Shown: in pieces, positions 7,670-17,103 of the stretch
How positions within the stretch are numbered: position 1 is the first letter of the stretch
Layout: every line of letters starts with the position of its first letter
Assembly: GCA_963751395.1 (NCBI GenBank)
Contig: CAVVUC010000002.1
Coordinates: 682,001-746,000 of the forward strand
Source: CAVVUC01 sp963751395
Lineage (GTDB): Bacteria > Verrucomicrobiota > Verrucomicrobiia > Chthoniobacterales > Chthoniobacteraceae
Reading direction: 5' to 3'
Length of the DNA: 64,000 nt
Notes under the pieces: model-generated
What the model saw: only the letters and a program-made list of their open reading frames with translations
Database searches by the model: none
What the model was told of the DNA's origin: nothing
Translations under genes and position numbers: made by a program

Positions 7670-9202
7670 TTAGCGATTGAGGGAGAGGCGATACACCTCA
7701 ATGCCGGGGTGGAGATAGATTACCGTGCTGCGTGGGCGACTCCAGAGCAGTTCCCCCTCGCGAAAGAGCCGTGCGTAAAAATCGCGCTTGAGAGTGTAGC
7801 TGTCGGTGTATCCTTGGCGCGGCTTGAGGCCTTTCAGGAAATAGCGCCCGTAATCGCTTTGAGAGACAATCACATGCGTCACCCCAATCCCCTTTACAGA
7901 TTCAAGCGTGGCTAACTCTGGGTTGTCACCGCGGTTGGTGATCACCTTTTGGATAAGCGGTGTCTGGCGTGAAGCATCTCTCGCGTTGCCTGTCACCGGC
8001 AGACCGACGCGCGAGTCTTGGAGAATCACCGCATTATGGGGCAGATTGGTCTCGATCCAGGCTCGAAGCCCGACATGGTCGTCGCGCTGAAAGGCGTTCC
8101 AGTATCGGGCAAACGATGGCAGTTGCGAGATGCCTGCGAGCGCGATGCAGATCGCGAGCGCGAAACCCGGGCGAACAAAGGATTTCAGCCAACCCGCAGT
8201 ATCCAGGACTCCAAGCCCCGCAAGGTAGAGGAAGAGAGCTGTAGCGGGCAGGAAATAGCGGTCGTTTGTCTTTGGTGAAAAGGAAAGCGCGATTGCGAAT
8301 GCAAACGGAAAAATGGTGATGAGCCATTCAGGCAGCGTGCGTTCGCGGCGGCTTTTCCAAAACACCACGAGATGCCACACGATGAAGAACCACAGAACCG
8401 GATTCGTGTTGTCACGAAAGACATTCCAATACTGAGCGTGCGGAACGCGCCTCGTCATTCCTTGCTGGCCATTCACGACCAACTCGACCTCACGCCCGAA
8501 GCTTTGGGTTAGCGTTTGGAGATTCTGCCAGACGGGGAAGTTCACGAGCGCAACTGTGAGCAGGAGCGCACCGATGAAGGCGGCCAGCAGCTTTGGGACG
8601 GAACTGCGAATGGTGAATGGCGAACGGTGAATGGTAAAGATTGCACCGAGGGCGAGGGGAATCATCACAGCTCCGACGTATTTGCCTGAGAGCGCGATGG
8701 CGCAGGCCGCGCCGAGGCACGCGGTGCTTGGCAGCGAGGGTTTCTGCCAGAACACGGCAAGGGCGAGGAAGGTGAGAGCGATTCCGGCAAGCAGGGCCGT
8801 GTCTTCCTTTAGGTAGTGAGAAAGCTCAAAAAACTGATGATTGAGCGTGAGCAGCAAACCGACGCTGATTGCGCCGGGGACTCCACGGTAACAGAAAGCC
8901 AGCAGCGTCAGAGCCACCACGGCCATCGCTGCGAAAGCTGCTGAAACCCATCGCCCGGCCACGGCGATACCCTGCCTCGACTTCTCAAAAACGGGCAAAT
9001 GCACCACAAGCTTTGTGGTCGATAGCAGCAACAACGGATGATGGAAGTTCCAGTTGCCGGTAATCACCTGCTCGACCTTGTCCGGTTCATCGGGATGGTA
9101 GAAGTAGGGGAAGGTGTTGCCTCGCGTGTAAAGGAACAGGCAGAGGGCAAAAAGCAACACCGCCAGGGGCAAATGAACAGTCCGAAGTCTATGCGTTGCC
9201 AT
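7670..9202 (-). CDS. Membrane glycosyltransferase (GT39/ArnT-like)
   Basis: About 510 residues with roughly ten hydrophobic segments, starting LPLAVLLFALCLFLY. The first extracytoplasmic loop carries YHPDEPDKVEQ, matching the Asp-containing loop of GT-C (PMT/ArnT) enzymes that use polyprenyl-phosphate sugars. I chose ATG 9202 (MATHRL) over an upstream start because it places the first membrane helix near the N-terminus; it overlaps the preceding gene by 14 bp. Between two membrane helices a short stretch (FTIHRSPFTIRSS) is encoded by four heptamer repeats (8607-8634). It is the last gene of a minus-strand group (12.9 to 7.7 kb) for cell-surface glycan assembly. Sugar and acceptor are unknown. 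Confidence 0.75.
   Translation of the reverse strand: MATHRLRTVHLPLAVLLFALCLFLYTRGNTFPYFYHPDEPDKVEQVITGNWNFHHPLLLLSTTKLVVHLPVFEKSRQGIAVAGRWVSAAFAAMAVVALTLLAFCYRGVPGAISVGLLLTLNHQFFELSHYLKEDTALLAGIALTFLALAVFWQKPSLPSTACLGAACAIALSGKYVGAVMIPLALGAIFTIHRSPFTIRSSVPKLLAAFIGALLLTVALVNFPVWQNLQTLTQSFGREVELVVNGQQGMTRRVPHAQYWNVFRDNTNPVLWFFIVWHLVVFWKSRRERTLPEWLITIFPFAFAIALSFSPKTNDRYFLPATALFLYLAGLGVLDTAGWLKSFVRPGFALAICIALAGISQLPSFARYWNAFQRDDHVGLRAWIETNLPHNAVILQDSRVGLPVTGNARDASRQTPLIQKVITNRGDNPELATLESVKGIGVTHVIVSQSDYGRYFLKGLKPRQGYTDSYTLKRDFYARLFREGELLWSRPRSTVIYLHPGIEVYRLSLNR
8607..8634. repeat. Four heptamer repeats inside a glycosyltransferase gene
   Basis: Four 7-base units (CGAATGG, TGAATGG, CGAACGG, TGAATGG on the plus strand) occur inside the minus-strand coding frame without breaking it; 28 bases are present. 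On the coding strand the units read CCATTCA/CCGTTCG, the same pyrimidine-rich type as arrays found before start codons elsewhere in the window. Confidence 0.8.
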
Positions 9203-10226
9203 GGGATGCTTGGATAAGGTGTTCGGCAATCTTGCTTTCAGTGTGATGATGCCGGACGTGTTCCCGCGCATCCGCCCCCATCTTCACAAGGGCTTCACGG
9301 TTCTGTAGAGCGGACTTGACCGCATCATAGAGATCAAGGGACTCATGCAGGTAATAGATTCCGCTTTCATGGTTCTTAAAGGGCTTGTAGCAGGTAATGG
9401 GAGGCGCCTTGAGCAAGGGCACGCTTCCCAGTGCAGCCACTTCATAAGTCCGGTAGCAGTCGTATCCAAACCCCTCCGGACTCCAGCAGATCAGGGATTT
9501 AGTGGCGAGCTGGTAGTATTCCGCCTTCGACAGCTTCCTGTCTGAAATCAATACCTTGTAGCCCTCGCTCTGCAAACGGCTCAGCTCGGCGGCTCCTATT
9601 TTGCGATTGGGGCGGTTGATGATTCCTCCGGCAAAAAAAAGGTCTATTTCCTTCTGCGGCCGGATCTTCTCCAGCTTTTCGAACAACTCGTTCGTGATTC
9701 CGATCGAGATGGGTTTTAGCTTTGGAATAACTCTTTGAAAAAAGGGCTGTCTCGATATGTTGCCGGAATCCTCCGTTTTGTCTGTGGTGTAGAGAAACGC
9801 ATTGTTTGGGTTGGTGGGCAGTTCTCTTTTGAAGTAATGAGTGCATAAGTCCAACCATGGAAACCTTGAGTTGTCGATGACCGGCCGGTCCTCTCTATCG
9901 ACAACGATGACAGGAAGGTTGGCGTTTCTTATGATTCGCAAGGCGCGCAGAGAGCTTGCTGCGTTTCCTTTAAGAATGAGTTTCACCAGATGAAGAGCGT
10001 TGCGGACCACTGCCTTTCTTGGGTTCCAGTATCTTAGCGGACTTCCAATAAAAACAGACGAGTAGTCGCTCATCCGGATTGCATCCAGCCTCTTATCTTC
10101 CACTGGAGCAAGGGAACGCCCGGCTCCTATATTCACGAAATCCGCGCCGGCGATTCCGTAGAACATGGAAGTGCAGCAGTGTTCGGCGTCCGAGCGCGCT
10201 AAGTCGTCGAGCACAAGTATTTTCAT
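9189..10226 (-). CDS. Glycosyltransferase-like protein (exostosin/CgeB type)
   Basis: A 345-residue soluble protein with an N-terminal Rossmann-like start (MKILVLDDL) and a C-terminal glycosyltransferase-like half: DLFFAGGIINRPNR, ICWSPEGFGYDCYRTYEVAALGSVPLL and a terminal helix with HHTESKIAEHL. The PEGFG...E arrangement resembles the nucleotide-sugar site of GT-B enzymes of the exostosin/CgeB group. It overlaps the downstream membrane glycosyltransferase by 14 bp and lies 9 bp after the upstream one, so the three are probably one transcript. The sugar donor cannot be told from sequence. Confidence 0.65.
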   Translation of the reverse strand: MKILVLDDLARSDAEHCCTSMFYGIAGADFVNIGAGRSLAPVEDKRLDAIRMSDYSSVFIGSPLRYWNPRKAVVRNALHLVKLILKGNAASSLRALRIIRNANLPVIVVDREDRPVIDNSRFPWLDLCTHYFKRELPTNPNNAFLYTTDKTEDSGNISRQPFFQRVIPKLKPISIGITNELFEKLEKIRPQKEIDLFFAGGIINRPNRKIGAAELSRLQSEGYKVLISDRKLSKAEYYQLATKSLICWSPEGFGYDCYRTYEVAALGSVPLLKAPPITCYKPFKNHESGIYYLHESLDLYDAVKSALQNREALVKMGADAREHVRHHHTESKIAEHLIQASHGNA

Positions 10227-10235
10227 CGAGTTAGG

Positions 10236-11831
10236 CTAGGACGCTGGCGTTTGGTTCGATGCAGTCGCTGGAGGCAGAGCCAGCAGGCGATTCCACAGCC
10301 AGATGACACTTGCGGCTAAGACAAGAAACATTACCGGCGTTACTGAAATCAAGTAGCGGTGCAGCGGGCGCCCCACGGTGCAAAGCAGAAGGATGTTGAA
10401 ATACCAGACCGCACCCGATGCGATCCAAAAAAGAGAGAGGTCCGTTTGTCTGGCAAGCCACCACTGACATGGAAGCAGAAGGCTGGTGAGCAGGACTGGT
10501 GTAAGCCAGAACAGCCAGGCGCACCTCGTCAAAAAAAGGTAAAAGCGGTATGGGTAGGTGGTTTTATAGCTCACATGCTCTCCGGCGGCTATTGCTGCCG
10601 CATTCTGCTTCGGTCTGACCATGCGCTTTTGCGCCAGCTCCAGCCTGCTAAGCGTGTGGTCAAGTGCCAGGGCCCAGTGAGGTTCCGAGTAGCTCTTGAG
10701 TGTGCTGATGCTGGATTTTACGTCCGAGAGTTCGGGCATGTTTTGCGGCCGCCCGAATTTTGTGAGCAGAAGGACCAGGTCATGAGTGACTTGTCGCATG
10801 TATTCGCCCGGGTGTTCGCGGATTGCCTCGAGTGCGAGCTGACGGCAGAATTTGTTCAGTTCCGCATCGGTCTTCTGCAATTCTCGAAACCGGGTGCGGA
10901 TTACCGGGATAACGCCGCGATAGATCACCCAGTTGTTGCTGAGCCCCTTTTTCCGGCGAATCATCTCACGGTACTCCTCAACCTTGGGGGTGATCAGTTG
11001 CTTGATTTCAGGAGCGATGCCGCCGTCGAGTTTGGTAAATTGGGCGGTGCGTCCGTAAAAAAGAATTCCATCCTGGGGGCACGGCGGCTGGACGCTTGCG
11101 GCGAACTTCGCATTAAAAACCTTGTTGCCGATGAACGGAAGAGCGGCGGCGAGGATGAAACACGAAAGGTAGCGCAAGAGCGCAAGCGGCTGCCGGAAGA
11201 GCAACCAAACCAGCAGCACGCAGACAACTGGCACGAATGGCGCATAGACGTTTTTCGTCAGCGTCAAAATGCCCGCTCCCAACCCGCTGAGCACCAGCCA
11301 TGCGGCTTGGCGGGAGGTCAGGAACATCGCCCAGCCGATGATTGCGGCTGTGGCGGTGATGAACAGGATCGATTCATTGCGGATCAGAAACCCAACATGA
11401 ATCGGCAGGCTGTAAACGCCGAAAGCCGCCGCACAAAGACCAATCGGCACGATCGCTTTTCGCCCGTAAATCCGTCGCGCGAGCAGGGCGGTCGCGAGAA
11501 TCGCCACCGCGCCCAGCGCCTGCTGCATCCACATCACGGCGGTCATGTTTCCGCCGAGTTTGATCCCGAGCGCTATAAATGCAGCGTAAACCGGCCCCCG
11601 CCGGCTGTCTGTGGTCCAGCCGTCGCCGTCCAGCCAGCGGAAGGCGGCCTTGGCGTAGGACCCCGAGTCGCCTGTCCAGATGTAGCCCGGTTCAAGATAC
11701 AAAATATAGAACCGTATGCCGATGGTGACAGCGATGACACAAATCCAAATACCGATCTCCATCGCGCGCGAAGGCTCGGAGAGTGTGCGGCGGATGTTTG
11801 TAGTGGCTCTCGATGTGCGGTCCGAGGTCAT
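10236..11831 (-). CDS. Polytopic membrane glycosyltransferase-like protein A
   Basis: About 531 residues from ATG 11831 (MTSDRTS); a start at MEIGIW (11759) is also possible. There are about nine membrane segments. The first periplasmic loop has TGDSGSYAKAAFRWLDGDGW, a GT-C type Asp-containing loop, and a large soluble segment lies near residues 300-420. It shares layout and local sequence (MWMQQALGAVAIL) with the genes at 13.0-14.6 and 15.0-16.7 kb, so the three look like paralogues. They probably transfer sugars from polyprenyl carriers to a surface glycan. Substrate unknown. Confidence 0.65.
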   Translation of the reverse strand: MTSDRTSRATTNIRRTLSEPSRAMEIGIWICVIAVTIGIRFYILYLEPGYIWTGDSGSYAKAAFRWLDGDGWTTDSRRGPVYAAFIALGIKLGGNMTAVMWMQQALGAVAILATALLARRIYGRKAIVPIGLCAAAFGVYSLPIHVGFLIRNESILFITATAAIIGWAMFLTSRQAAWLVLSGLGAGILTLTKNVYAPFVPVVCVLLVWLLFRQPLALLRYLSCFILAAALPFIGNKVFNAKFAASVQPPCPQDGILFYGRTAQFTKLDGGIAPEIKQLITPKVEEYREMIRRKKGLSNNWVIYRGVIPVIRTRFRELQKTDAELNKFCRQLALEAIREHPGEYMRQVTHDLVLLLTKFGRPQNMPELSDVKSSISTLKSYSEPHWALALDHTLSRLELAQKRMVRPKQNAAAIAAGEHVSYKTTYPYRFYLFLTRCAWLFWLTPVLLTSLLLPCQWWLARQTDLSLFWIASGAVWYFNILLLCTVGRPLHRYLISVTPVMFLVLAASVIWLWNRLLALPPATASNQTPAS

Positions 11832-12037
11832 GGGCGTGTTGGGAAAATCCCAAGCCTGTTTGCAGAGCGGGCGGATCGGCCACGGAGCCTGTCCTGGGCA
11901 TGTCGAATGGATGGGCGATGCGTTTGCCAGCCGCCGCAAGGCGCATTCTGGTTTGCTGCTTCGCAGGTTGGGGGACGCATCGCGCGCTGAGCGCCCGATC
12001 CACCTTGCGCGCGACGTTGATTCGACATGACGCCTGC

Positions 12038-12949
12038 CTACAACTTCATCCTGCGATCAATCAGATCGGCCAGCAGACCGATGAACAGCATCTGGACGCC
12101 GGTGACAACGAGGATCATCGCCAGAATGCCGATGTGATGGACGACGAGGTAATCGCGCGTTGATTTGATCAAGCCGATCAGAATCATTACCAAAGCGGGC
12201 GGAACGAATACATTGAGCGGTTTGAAACAGGCGCAAATACGGATGATCAGAATGGTGAAGTTTGTGAAGTCGCGAACGGGATGAATGGACGATTTGCCGA
12301 CGCGTTTGTGATAGTTGATCGGCAGGAATTTCACGCGGAAGTGATTGGTCAGCATCGCCAGCGTGATCGTGGTGGTGAATGAAAAGCCGTCGGGATAAAG
12401 CGGCAGGAACTGAAGCGCCACGCTCTTGCGAAAAATGCGGAAGCCGGAATTGAGGTCGGGGATTTTCTGGGCGCTGAGATATTCCGCCAGCCGGGTGATG
12501 ATCCATTTGCCGGGTTTGCGCATCATGGGCACATGCACGACGGCACCCGTGCGCGCCCCGACGACCATGTCGCAGTTGGGGGCTTCCTTCATCAGGCGCG
12601 GGATGTCTTCGAGAGGGTAGGTGCCGTCGGCGTCCACGATCATGATGTAATCGTGCTTTGCGTGCTGCATGCCGGTTTTGAGGGCCGCTCCGTAGCCATA
12701 ATTGGTTTCGTGTTCAACGAGCGTGACCGGCAGGGTGCGCGCGATCTCCCCCGTGCGGTCCTTGGAGCCGTCGTTAATGACGATGATCTCCAGGTCTGCG
12801 AACTCGCGCTGTTTGGAGATTGTTTCGACGGTGGCGGTGATGGATTCCTCCTCGTTGTAAGCGGGAATCAGGACAGACACCGCCAGCTTGGTTTCGAGCT
12901 GGGCTGCGGCCGGGGAAGAAGTAGTGGTGATTGACATCGTAGAATGCAA
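12038..12949 (-). CDS. Polyprenyl-phosphate glycosyltransferase (GT2, DPM1-like)
   Basis: A 303-residue GT2 enzyme with a C-terminal membrane anchor. The GT-A domain shows VSVLIPAYNEEESI, IIVINDGSKDRTGEI, the DAD motif in IMIVDADGTYP that binds the nucleotide-sugar metal, and DLNSGFRIFRK. Two hydrophobic helices follow (about 235-295). This architecture matches dolichol/undecaprenyl-phosphate mannose or glucose synthases, which make the carrier-linked sugar that GT-C enzymes use. That fits its position among three GT-C-like genes and a GtrA protein. The start could be ATG 12949 or the nearby ATG 12937. Confidence 0.82.
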   Translation of the reverse strand: MHSTMSITTTSSPAAAQLETKLAVSVLIPAYNEEESITATVETISKQREFADLEIIVINDGSKDRTGEIARTLPVTLVEHETNYGYGAALKTGMQHAKHDYIMIVDADGTYPLEDIPRLMKEAPNCDMVVGARTGAVVHVPMMRKPGKWIITRLAEYLSAQKIPDLNSGFRIFRKSVALQFLPLYPDGFSFTTTITLAMLTNHFRVKFLPINYHKRVGKSSIHPVRDFTNFTILIIRICACFKPLNVFVPPALVMILIGLIKSTRDYLVVHHIGILAMILVVTGVQMLFIGLLADLIDRRMKL

Positions 12950-13049
12950 GGAGGGTTACAGCGAAATCAGGGATGCGAGAAGTAAAAAGTGTCTTCGGGG
13001 AGCCCGGCGACGGCCTCACTCCTGCCGCATGGGAATCGCGGGACGATGT

Positions 13050-14642
13050 TTATGAGACTGGTGGTCGAAGCCGGCACACGCCTGCCCACAAGGCACGCAG
13101 CAAGAGATCGGCGGGGACACCGAGCACCAGGCAAAGGAATGGCCAGACTGCGCCGAAGTAACGCGGGTTTGCGCTTCCCACGAGAAAGACCCCAAACAGA
13201 TAGCCGATGCAAATGACGGTCCAGATACCGAGCATTCGCCAGTAGGGCGGTGTCAGCGCGAGCACGAGTCCCGCAAGAACCCAGCATCCCAGAAGCGTCG
13301 GACGGTATTGCGAGATGCGTGGGGTGATTCCAGCTTCCTTGGTGGGGACGACTGTGAGCGGCGAATGGAGTTCAAACGCCTTCAAGTAATCCGCCAGCCA
13401 GCGTGCGGCCTGCGAATCCGGGTGGGGTACCATTAATTTCTTGATGCTTTCATAGTCAGGCAGCGGCCCATCTTTGGGCAGCGCGAAAAGATGACGCAAG
13501 AGACGCGGCTTCTTGGTGGACAACTCGTTGTAGTGCTGCTGGAAGCGTGAATTGATTTTTTGAGGCAGGAACTTGGTTTCTTTGAAGAAATCAGGGTTGG
13601 CCGACCCGATGACGCGCTGTAAGGACACATAGAGAAACAAGTGCGGCTCCGCGCGAATTCCCTCCTTTGCAAGATCCATGTAAAGCTTTGCCCGAAAATC
13701 ACCATCTCTCTTTTCCTGCTCCTTGATCTCTGCCCAGAGCGGGCGATCGGGGTATTTATCAGGAGCCTTCAGGAACTCCTTAAAGTCGTCTTCGTCGTTG
13801 TAATAAGTGGGAAGTTTTGTCCGGGCGCGCTCGACGAGATCGCGAATCTGAGCTTTGTACTGCGCATGAAGCGGTGTGTCGAGCCGGGTCAGCGCGAAGG
13901 CCGTGTTGTAAGCGAGCCAGGCACCCTGTCCCTTTTCTCCGACGGTAAATCCTGCACAAAAGAGCAGCACGAGCGCGATCGCATGCTTCCTGTCCATGAG
14001 CCGCCATGCACCGAGCGCGGCAAGGCTGAGAACGAGTCCCGGCCAGAAAAACCGTGCGGCCGGTTTCGACAGAACGAGCAAGGCGAAGGGAATGAAAAAG
14101 CACCACCACATCGCGCGTCGCTCAGGGGATTGGCGCACCGCTGAAATCCATGCGATCCACCCACCCATGGACCACGCAACCAATGAGAAAAACAGGCTTT
14201 CGCTAATGACCTCGTGCTCCTCCCATATCACAATCGGAATCCCTGCGTAGGCGACCGTGATGGGCACAATCAGCCAGCGCCAATGCAGGAATGTCTTGCG
14301 CGTCGCGTAAGCCAGAGGCAGAAGCGACAAGATTCCCGAGGCGTGCTGAAAAAGCGCCACCCAGCGCAAAGGCGCTCCGGGCAATGCCCCCAACGGGATC
14401 ATGAGAAGAGGATAGACGTAGCGGCGTTTCGGTTGCAAAACCACATCGCCATCGAGCAGAAAGCGCTCTGCCGTGTAGTAGTGGGATGCAGAGTCGCTGC
14501 CCCAATAGGCAAAAGGTGAGTAGCTCAGCAGCAGAATCCGGAGCGCGGCCCCGAAGAGAATCGCAGGGACAGCCCAGATGATGGCGTCGCGAACTGCGGG
14601 GTGGCGCGCCAGCCAGTCGTGCATTCGTTCAAAAGCGTTCAT
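13050..14642 (-). CDS. Polytopic membrane glycosyltransferase-like protein B
   Basis: About 530 residues from ATG 14642 (MNAFERMHDW), with a first membrane helix AIIWAVPAILFGAALRILL and about nine more. The first loop reads YWGSDSASHYYTAERFLLDGD, then YVYPLLMIPLGALP, equivalent to the Asp loop of protein A. WEEHEVISESLFFSLVAWS resembles the Glu-containing second motif of such proteins. A soluble segment of about 130 residues lies near 290-420. It is a paralogue of the genes at 10.2 and 15.1 kb. Function is inferred as GT-C sugar transfer; nothing identifies the substrate. Confidence 0.62.
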   Translation of the reverse strand: MNAFERMHDWLARHPAVRDAIIWAVPAILFGAALRILLLSYSPFAYWGSDSASHYYTAERFLLDGDVVLQPKRRYVYPLLMIPLGALPGAPLRWVALFQHASGILSLLPLAYATRKTFLHWRWLIVPITVAYAGIPIVIWEEHEVISESLFFSLVAWSMGGWIAWISAVRQSPERRAMWWCFFIPFALLVLSKPAARFFWPGLVLSLAALGAWRLMDRKHAIALVLLFCAGFTVGEKGQGAWLAYNTAFALTRLDTPLHAQYKAQIRDLVERARTKLPTYYNDEDDFKEFLKAPDKYPDRPLWAEIKEQEKRDGDFRAKLYMDLAKEGIRAEPHLFLYVSLQRVIGSANPDFFKETKFLPQKINSRFQQHYNELSTKKPRLLRHLFALPKDGPLPDYESIKKLMVPHPDSQAARWLADYLKAFELHSPLTVVPTKEAGITPRISQYRPTLLGCWVLAGLVLALTPPYWRMLGIWTVICIGYLFGVFLVGSANPRYFGAVWPFLCLVLGVPADLLLRALWAGVCRLRPPVS

Positions 14643-15053
14643 CGGATGTATTTGGTTGTGTGGCGGGTTGCGCAGGCAAGGTGTTTCTCCAGCGCAACTG
14701 TTTCGGTGAACTGCAACAGGCACTCAGCGGAACCGCCAGCAAAAACACCATGGCAGGCCATGCGGGCGAAAAATAGAGCGGACCCGGCACCCCGGGGAGA
14801 AAGGTTTCCAACAGGCAACTGCCCGTCGCGAGCGTCCAGACTCCGAGCGTATTTCAGCAGCGTGCCGAACCAATGACAGCACCATCCCCGGAATCTCGGG
14901 TAAGCGCAAAGCTTCACGATCAATGTCTTTCAGGATACCCGGCGGGCAGGCAGCCGTTCCGGTTCTCATTAACGTGTGGACTCGAAGATCAAAAAATACT
15001 AATTAGCAGACTCCTTTGCGGGAGCCTGCCCGACGAAGCGGCGCAACTCACTT
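14643..15053. other. Divergent intergenic region, possible gene relic
   Basis: A 411-bp gap between two divergently transcribed membrane glycosyltransferase genes, so it should hold both promoters. A minus-strand stretch around 14700-14790 would encode a hydrophobic helix-like segment (FSPAWPAMVFLLAVPLSAC) in a short frame with no supporting start. It could be a remnant of another copy of the neighbouring gene family, but nothing proves this. Confidence 0.35.
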
Positions 15054-16676
15054 ATGAACACATCTGAAGCCACCTCCGCTGCGCCTTTGAATGCAAAATC
15101 GGTTTTACTTTTCTGTCTGCCGGCTCTTCTGATCGCGATCGTGCTGCGTGCCGTCCTGATGGCTCACATGCCGTATGCGTTTTTCATCTCGGACACCCGG
15201 GAGTTCATTGGCTCGTCGCTGAATCCGTTTTTCCCCACCTCAAGGACTTTCCTCGGCAAGTTTCTCTACCACATCCCGCTCTTGTTCAACCAACCCCTCC
15301 TGCCGTGGGCGGCTTGGATGCAGCACGCAATCGGGCTGGGAGCGGTGGTCACGACCGGTTTCTTATGCCGGCTTTGGCTCACCCGGTGGCAATGGTGGAT
15401 CATTCCTATGACCGTGTTGATTGCAGTGCATCCCACACTGCTGTGGTATGAGCACATGGCACTGCCTGATTCCATTTTGGTCGCGATGGTGCTGGTGACG
15501 GCAATGTTTGGCGGACTCTACTATCGGAACCCAACGCTGAAACTCTTAATGTTCTTCTCCGCAGCCATGGTCATCATTGCGGGGGCGCGCCAGGAGGGGT
15601 TCCTTTTTCTCCCCTTTGGACTGATGATCGTCCTCAGCCGTCATCGCCGGGAACTCAAACCGAAGGCAGGTCGGATCGCGGCGATGGCCGGTGTTTGTCT
15701 GCTCGCTTACTTTGCAAGCCGGACCTCCCAGGGCGGCCAAATGCTTCTAACTTCGACCGTTCAAATGGCTCCAGACAACCTGTGGTTCACTAAACCGCTT
15801 TCAGGCACCGTCGCCGAACTACGCGATCAGTTCGCACCGCGGTGGCCGGCTTATCCGGCGGAGCATAACGCCTCGCGCAAGATCATCAGGCGCAGGGTGC
15901 AGGACTACCTCTTGCAAACCCAGCCGCCAGGTCCGGGGCGCAGTGACAAGGCGAACAACAAATTGTGCAAACGTCTGGGTGTTGAAATCGCCGTGCGGAA
16001 CTGGTGGCGGCTACCGGGCATGGCCTGCAATAAATTCCTTGCCACCCACTACGAGGCCCCGTCTCCAAGTTTCGGTGCCGAATGGGCTCACTACAAACAT
16101 GCCAGTATACTTTTTGGCGAACTCGAGGGAGATGATGAGCCTGGCGATGAACCGAAGAGCAAGTCCAAGGATCTCAAGAATATGAAGCGCTACTTCGGTC
16201 GCGAATTCAAAAGCCGCGAAGAAGCGATGGCGGAATTTTCAAAGATCTATCGGGTGATGCAGCCTGACCGGCTTTCGAGGTTTCAGAGGGCTTTTGTTGA
16301 GGCGGAGAACAAATGGAGGTTTCCGGACAGAGTGATCCAGACGCAAACCGTGCCGGGTTTAAGGATGCTTTACCTGCTCGGCTTCGCAGGCATGCTCATC
16401 GCGGCTCTGCGTTGCCGCACCCCGCTCTCGTACCGGCAACTTTGGGTGTTGATCCTGCTTTTCGAAGCTTTCGCCATTTTCACAACAAGCAGCCTCCGGT
16501 CGCGTTACAGGCTAATCTACGAACCCTGGTGGTTTCTCGGGGTCTTCTGCATGCTGGATGCGGCAGTCGTGTTGATTTCCGGTGGATGTAGGGCGTTCCG
16601 CGACGGCGACCAGACCTCGCTGGATGATGTTCAAGAAACCGGACCCGCTTCAGCGCCATCGCGTCGATGCGGGTAA
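15054..16676 (+). CDS. Polytopic membrane glycosyltransferase-like protein C
   Basis: A 540-residue membrane protein, paralogous to the genes at 10.2-11.8 and 13.0-14.6 kb. It begins with a helix VLLFCLPALLIAIVLRAVL, then ISDTREFIGSSLNPFFP in place of the Asp-Ser loop of its paralogues, then WMQHAIGLGAVVTTGFLCR and WYEHMALPDSILVAMVLV. A soluble, charged segment occupies about 270-420 and the last helices end near 520. It is the only plus-strand member of the locus, and its 3' end overlaps the convergent gtrA-like gene by 46 bp. Confidence 0.62.
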   Translation: MNTSEATSAAPLNAKSVLLFCLPALLIAIVLRAVLMAHMPYAFFISDTREFIGSSLNPFFPTSRTFLGKFLYHIPLLFNQPLLPWAAWMQHAIGLGAVVTTGFLCRLWLTRWQWWIIPMTVLIAVHPTLLWYEHMALPDSILVAMVLVTAMFGGLYYRNPTLKLLMFFSAAMVIIAGARQEGFLFLPFGLMIVLSRHRRELKPKAGRIAAMAGVCLLAYFASRTSQGGQMLLTSTVQMAPDNLWFTKPLSGTVAELRDQFAPRWPAYPAEHNASRKIIRRRVQDYLLQTQPPGPGRSDKANNKLCKRLGVEIAVRNWWRLPGMACNKFLATHYEAPSPSFGAEWAHYKHASILFGELEGDDEPGDEPKSKSKDLKNMKRYFGREFKSREEAMAEFSKIYRVMQPDRLSRFQRAFVEAENKWRFPDRVIQTQTVPGLRMLYLLGFAGMLIAALRCRTPLSYRQLWVLILLFEAFAIFTTSSLRSRYRLIYEPWWFLGVFCMLDAAVVLISGGCRAFRDGDQTSLDDVQETGPASAPSRRCG

Positions 16677-17053
16677 ACCCAGTAGTGGTAAACGAAAAAC
16701 TTGAAGCCCGCGATGAAGACCTGCACCACGGCAATAACGAGCTTTTTGTAATTGGGAAAGATCGCTTGCAAAGCGATGACCATGGCGTAGTTCAGCGCAT
16801 TGGACACGCCCAGAGTGACGCCCTGTTTTACCGCTGAGACGGTCCAGTGGTCGGTCGTGCGAAAACCCACGAAATAGTTCCACAAAAACTGGAGAACATT
16901 GATCAGCGTCAGACTTAGGGCGTAGGCGGAATAGTTGCTCCAGCCCAGCCTGTCGTGAAACAGCCCGAAGAAGAAGGTGTTCAGGTAGATGCTGGCCGCC
17001 CCGCCGACGCCAAACCAAAATACCCGCTTGAAGAAAGGAACGGACTCGCTCAA
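16631..17053 (-). CDS. GtrA-family membrane protein
   Basis: A 140-residue protein with four membrane helices in the GtrA pattern: FWFGVGGAASIYLNTFFF, SAYALSLTLINVLQFLWNYFV (with the conserved NYF), AVKQGVTLGVSNALNYAMVI, and VIAVVQVFIAGFKFFVYHYWVY. GtrA proteins are thought to flip or support polyprenyl-linked sugars at the membrane. It lies next to a DPM1-like GT2 enzyme and GT-C-like proteins, the usual partners in a three-component glycosylation system. It overlaps the convergent neighbour by 46 bp. Confidence 0.8.
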   Translation of the reverse strand: MSESVPFFKRVFWFGVGGAASIYLNTFFFGLFHDRLGWSNYSAYALSLTLINVLQFLWNYFVGFRTTDHWTVSAVKQGVTLGVSNALNYAMVIALQAIFPNYKKLVIAVVQVFIAGFKFFVYHYWVYPHRRDGAEAGPVS

Positions 17054-17103
17054 CTCTGAAAGGCTTTCATGCGGGAAGCTTCGCCGGAATTCACCAACAC
17101 GGC

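Noticed and set aside
10359..11990. Long plus-strand frame opposite the membrane glycosyltransferase
   Set aside because: Low-complexity charged translation without membrane segments; the minus strand encodes a coherent membrane protein.
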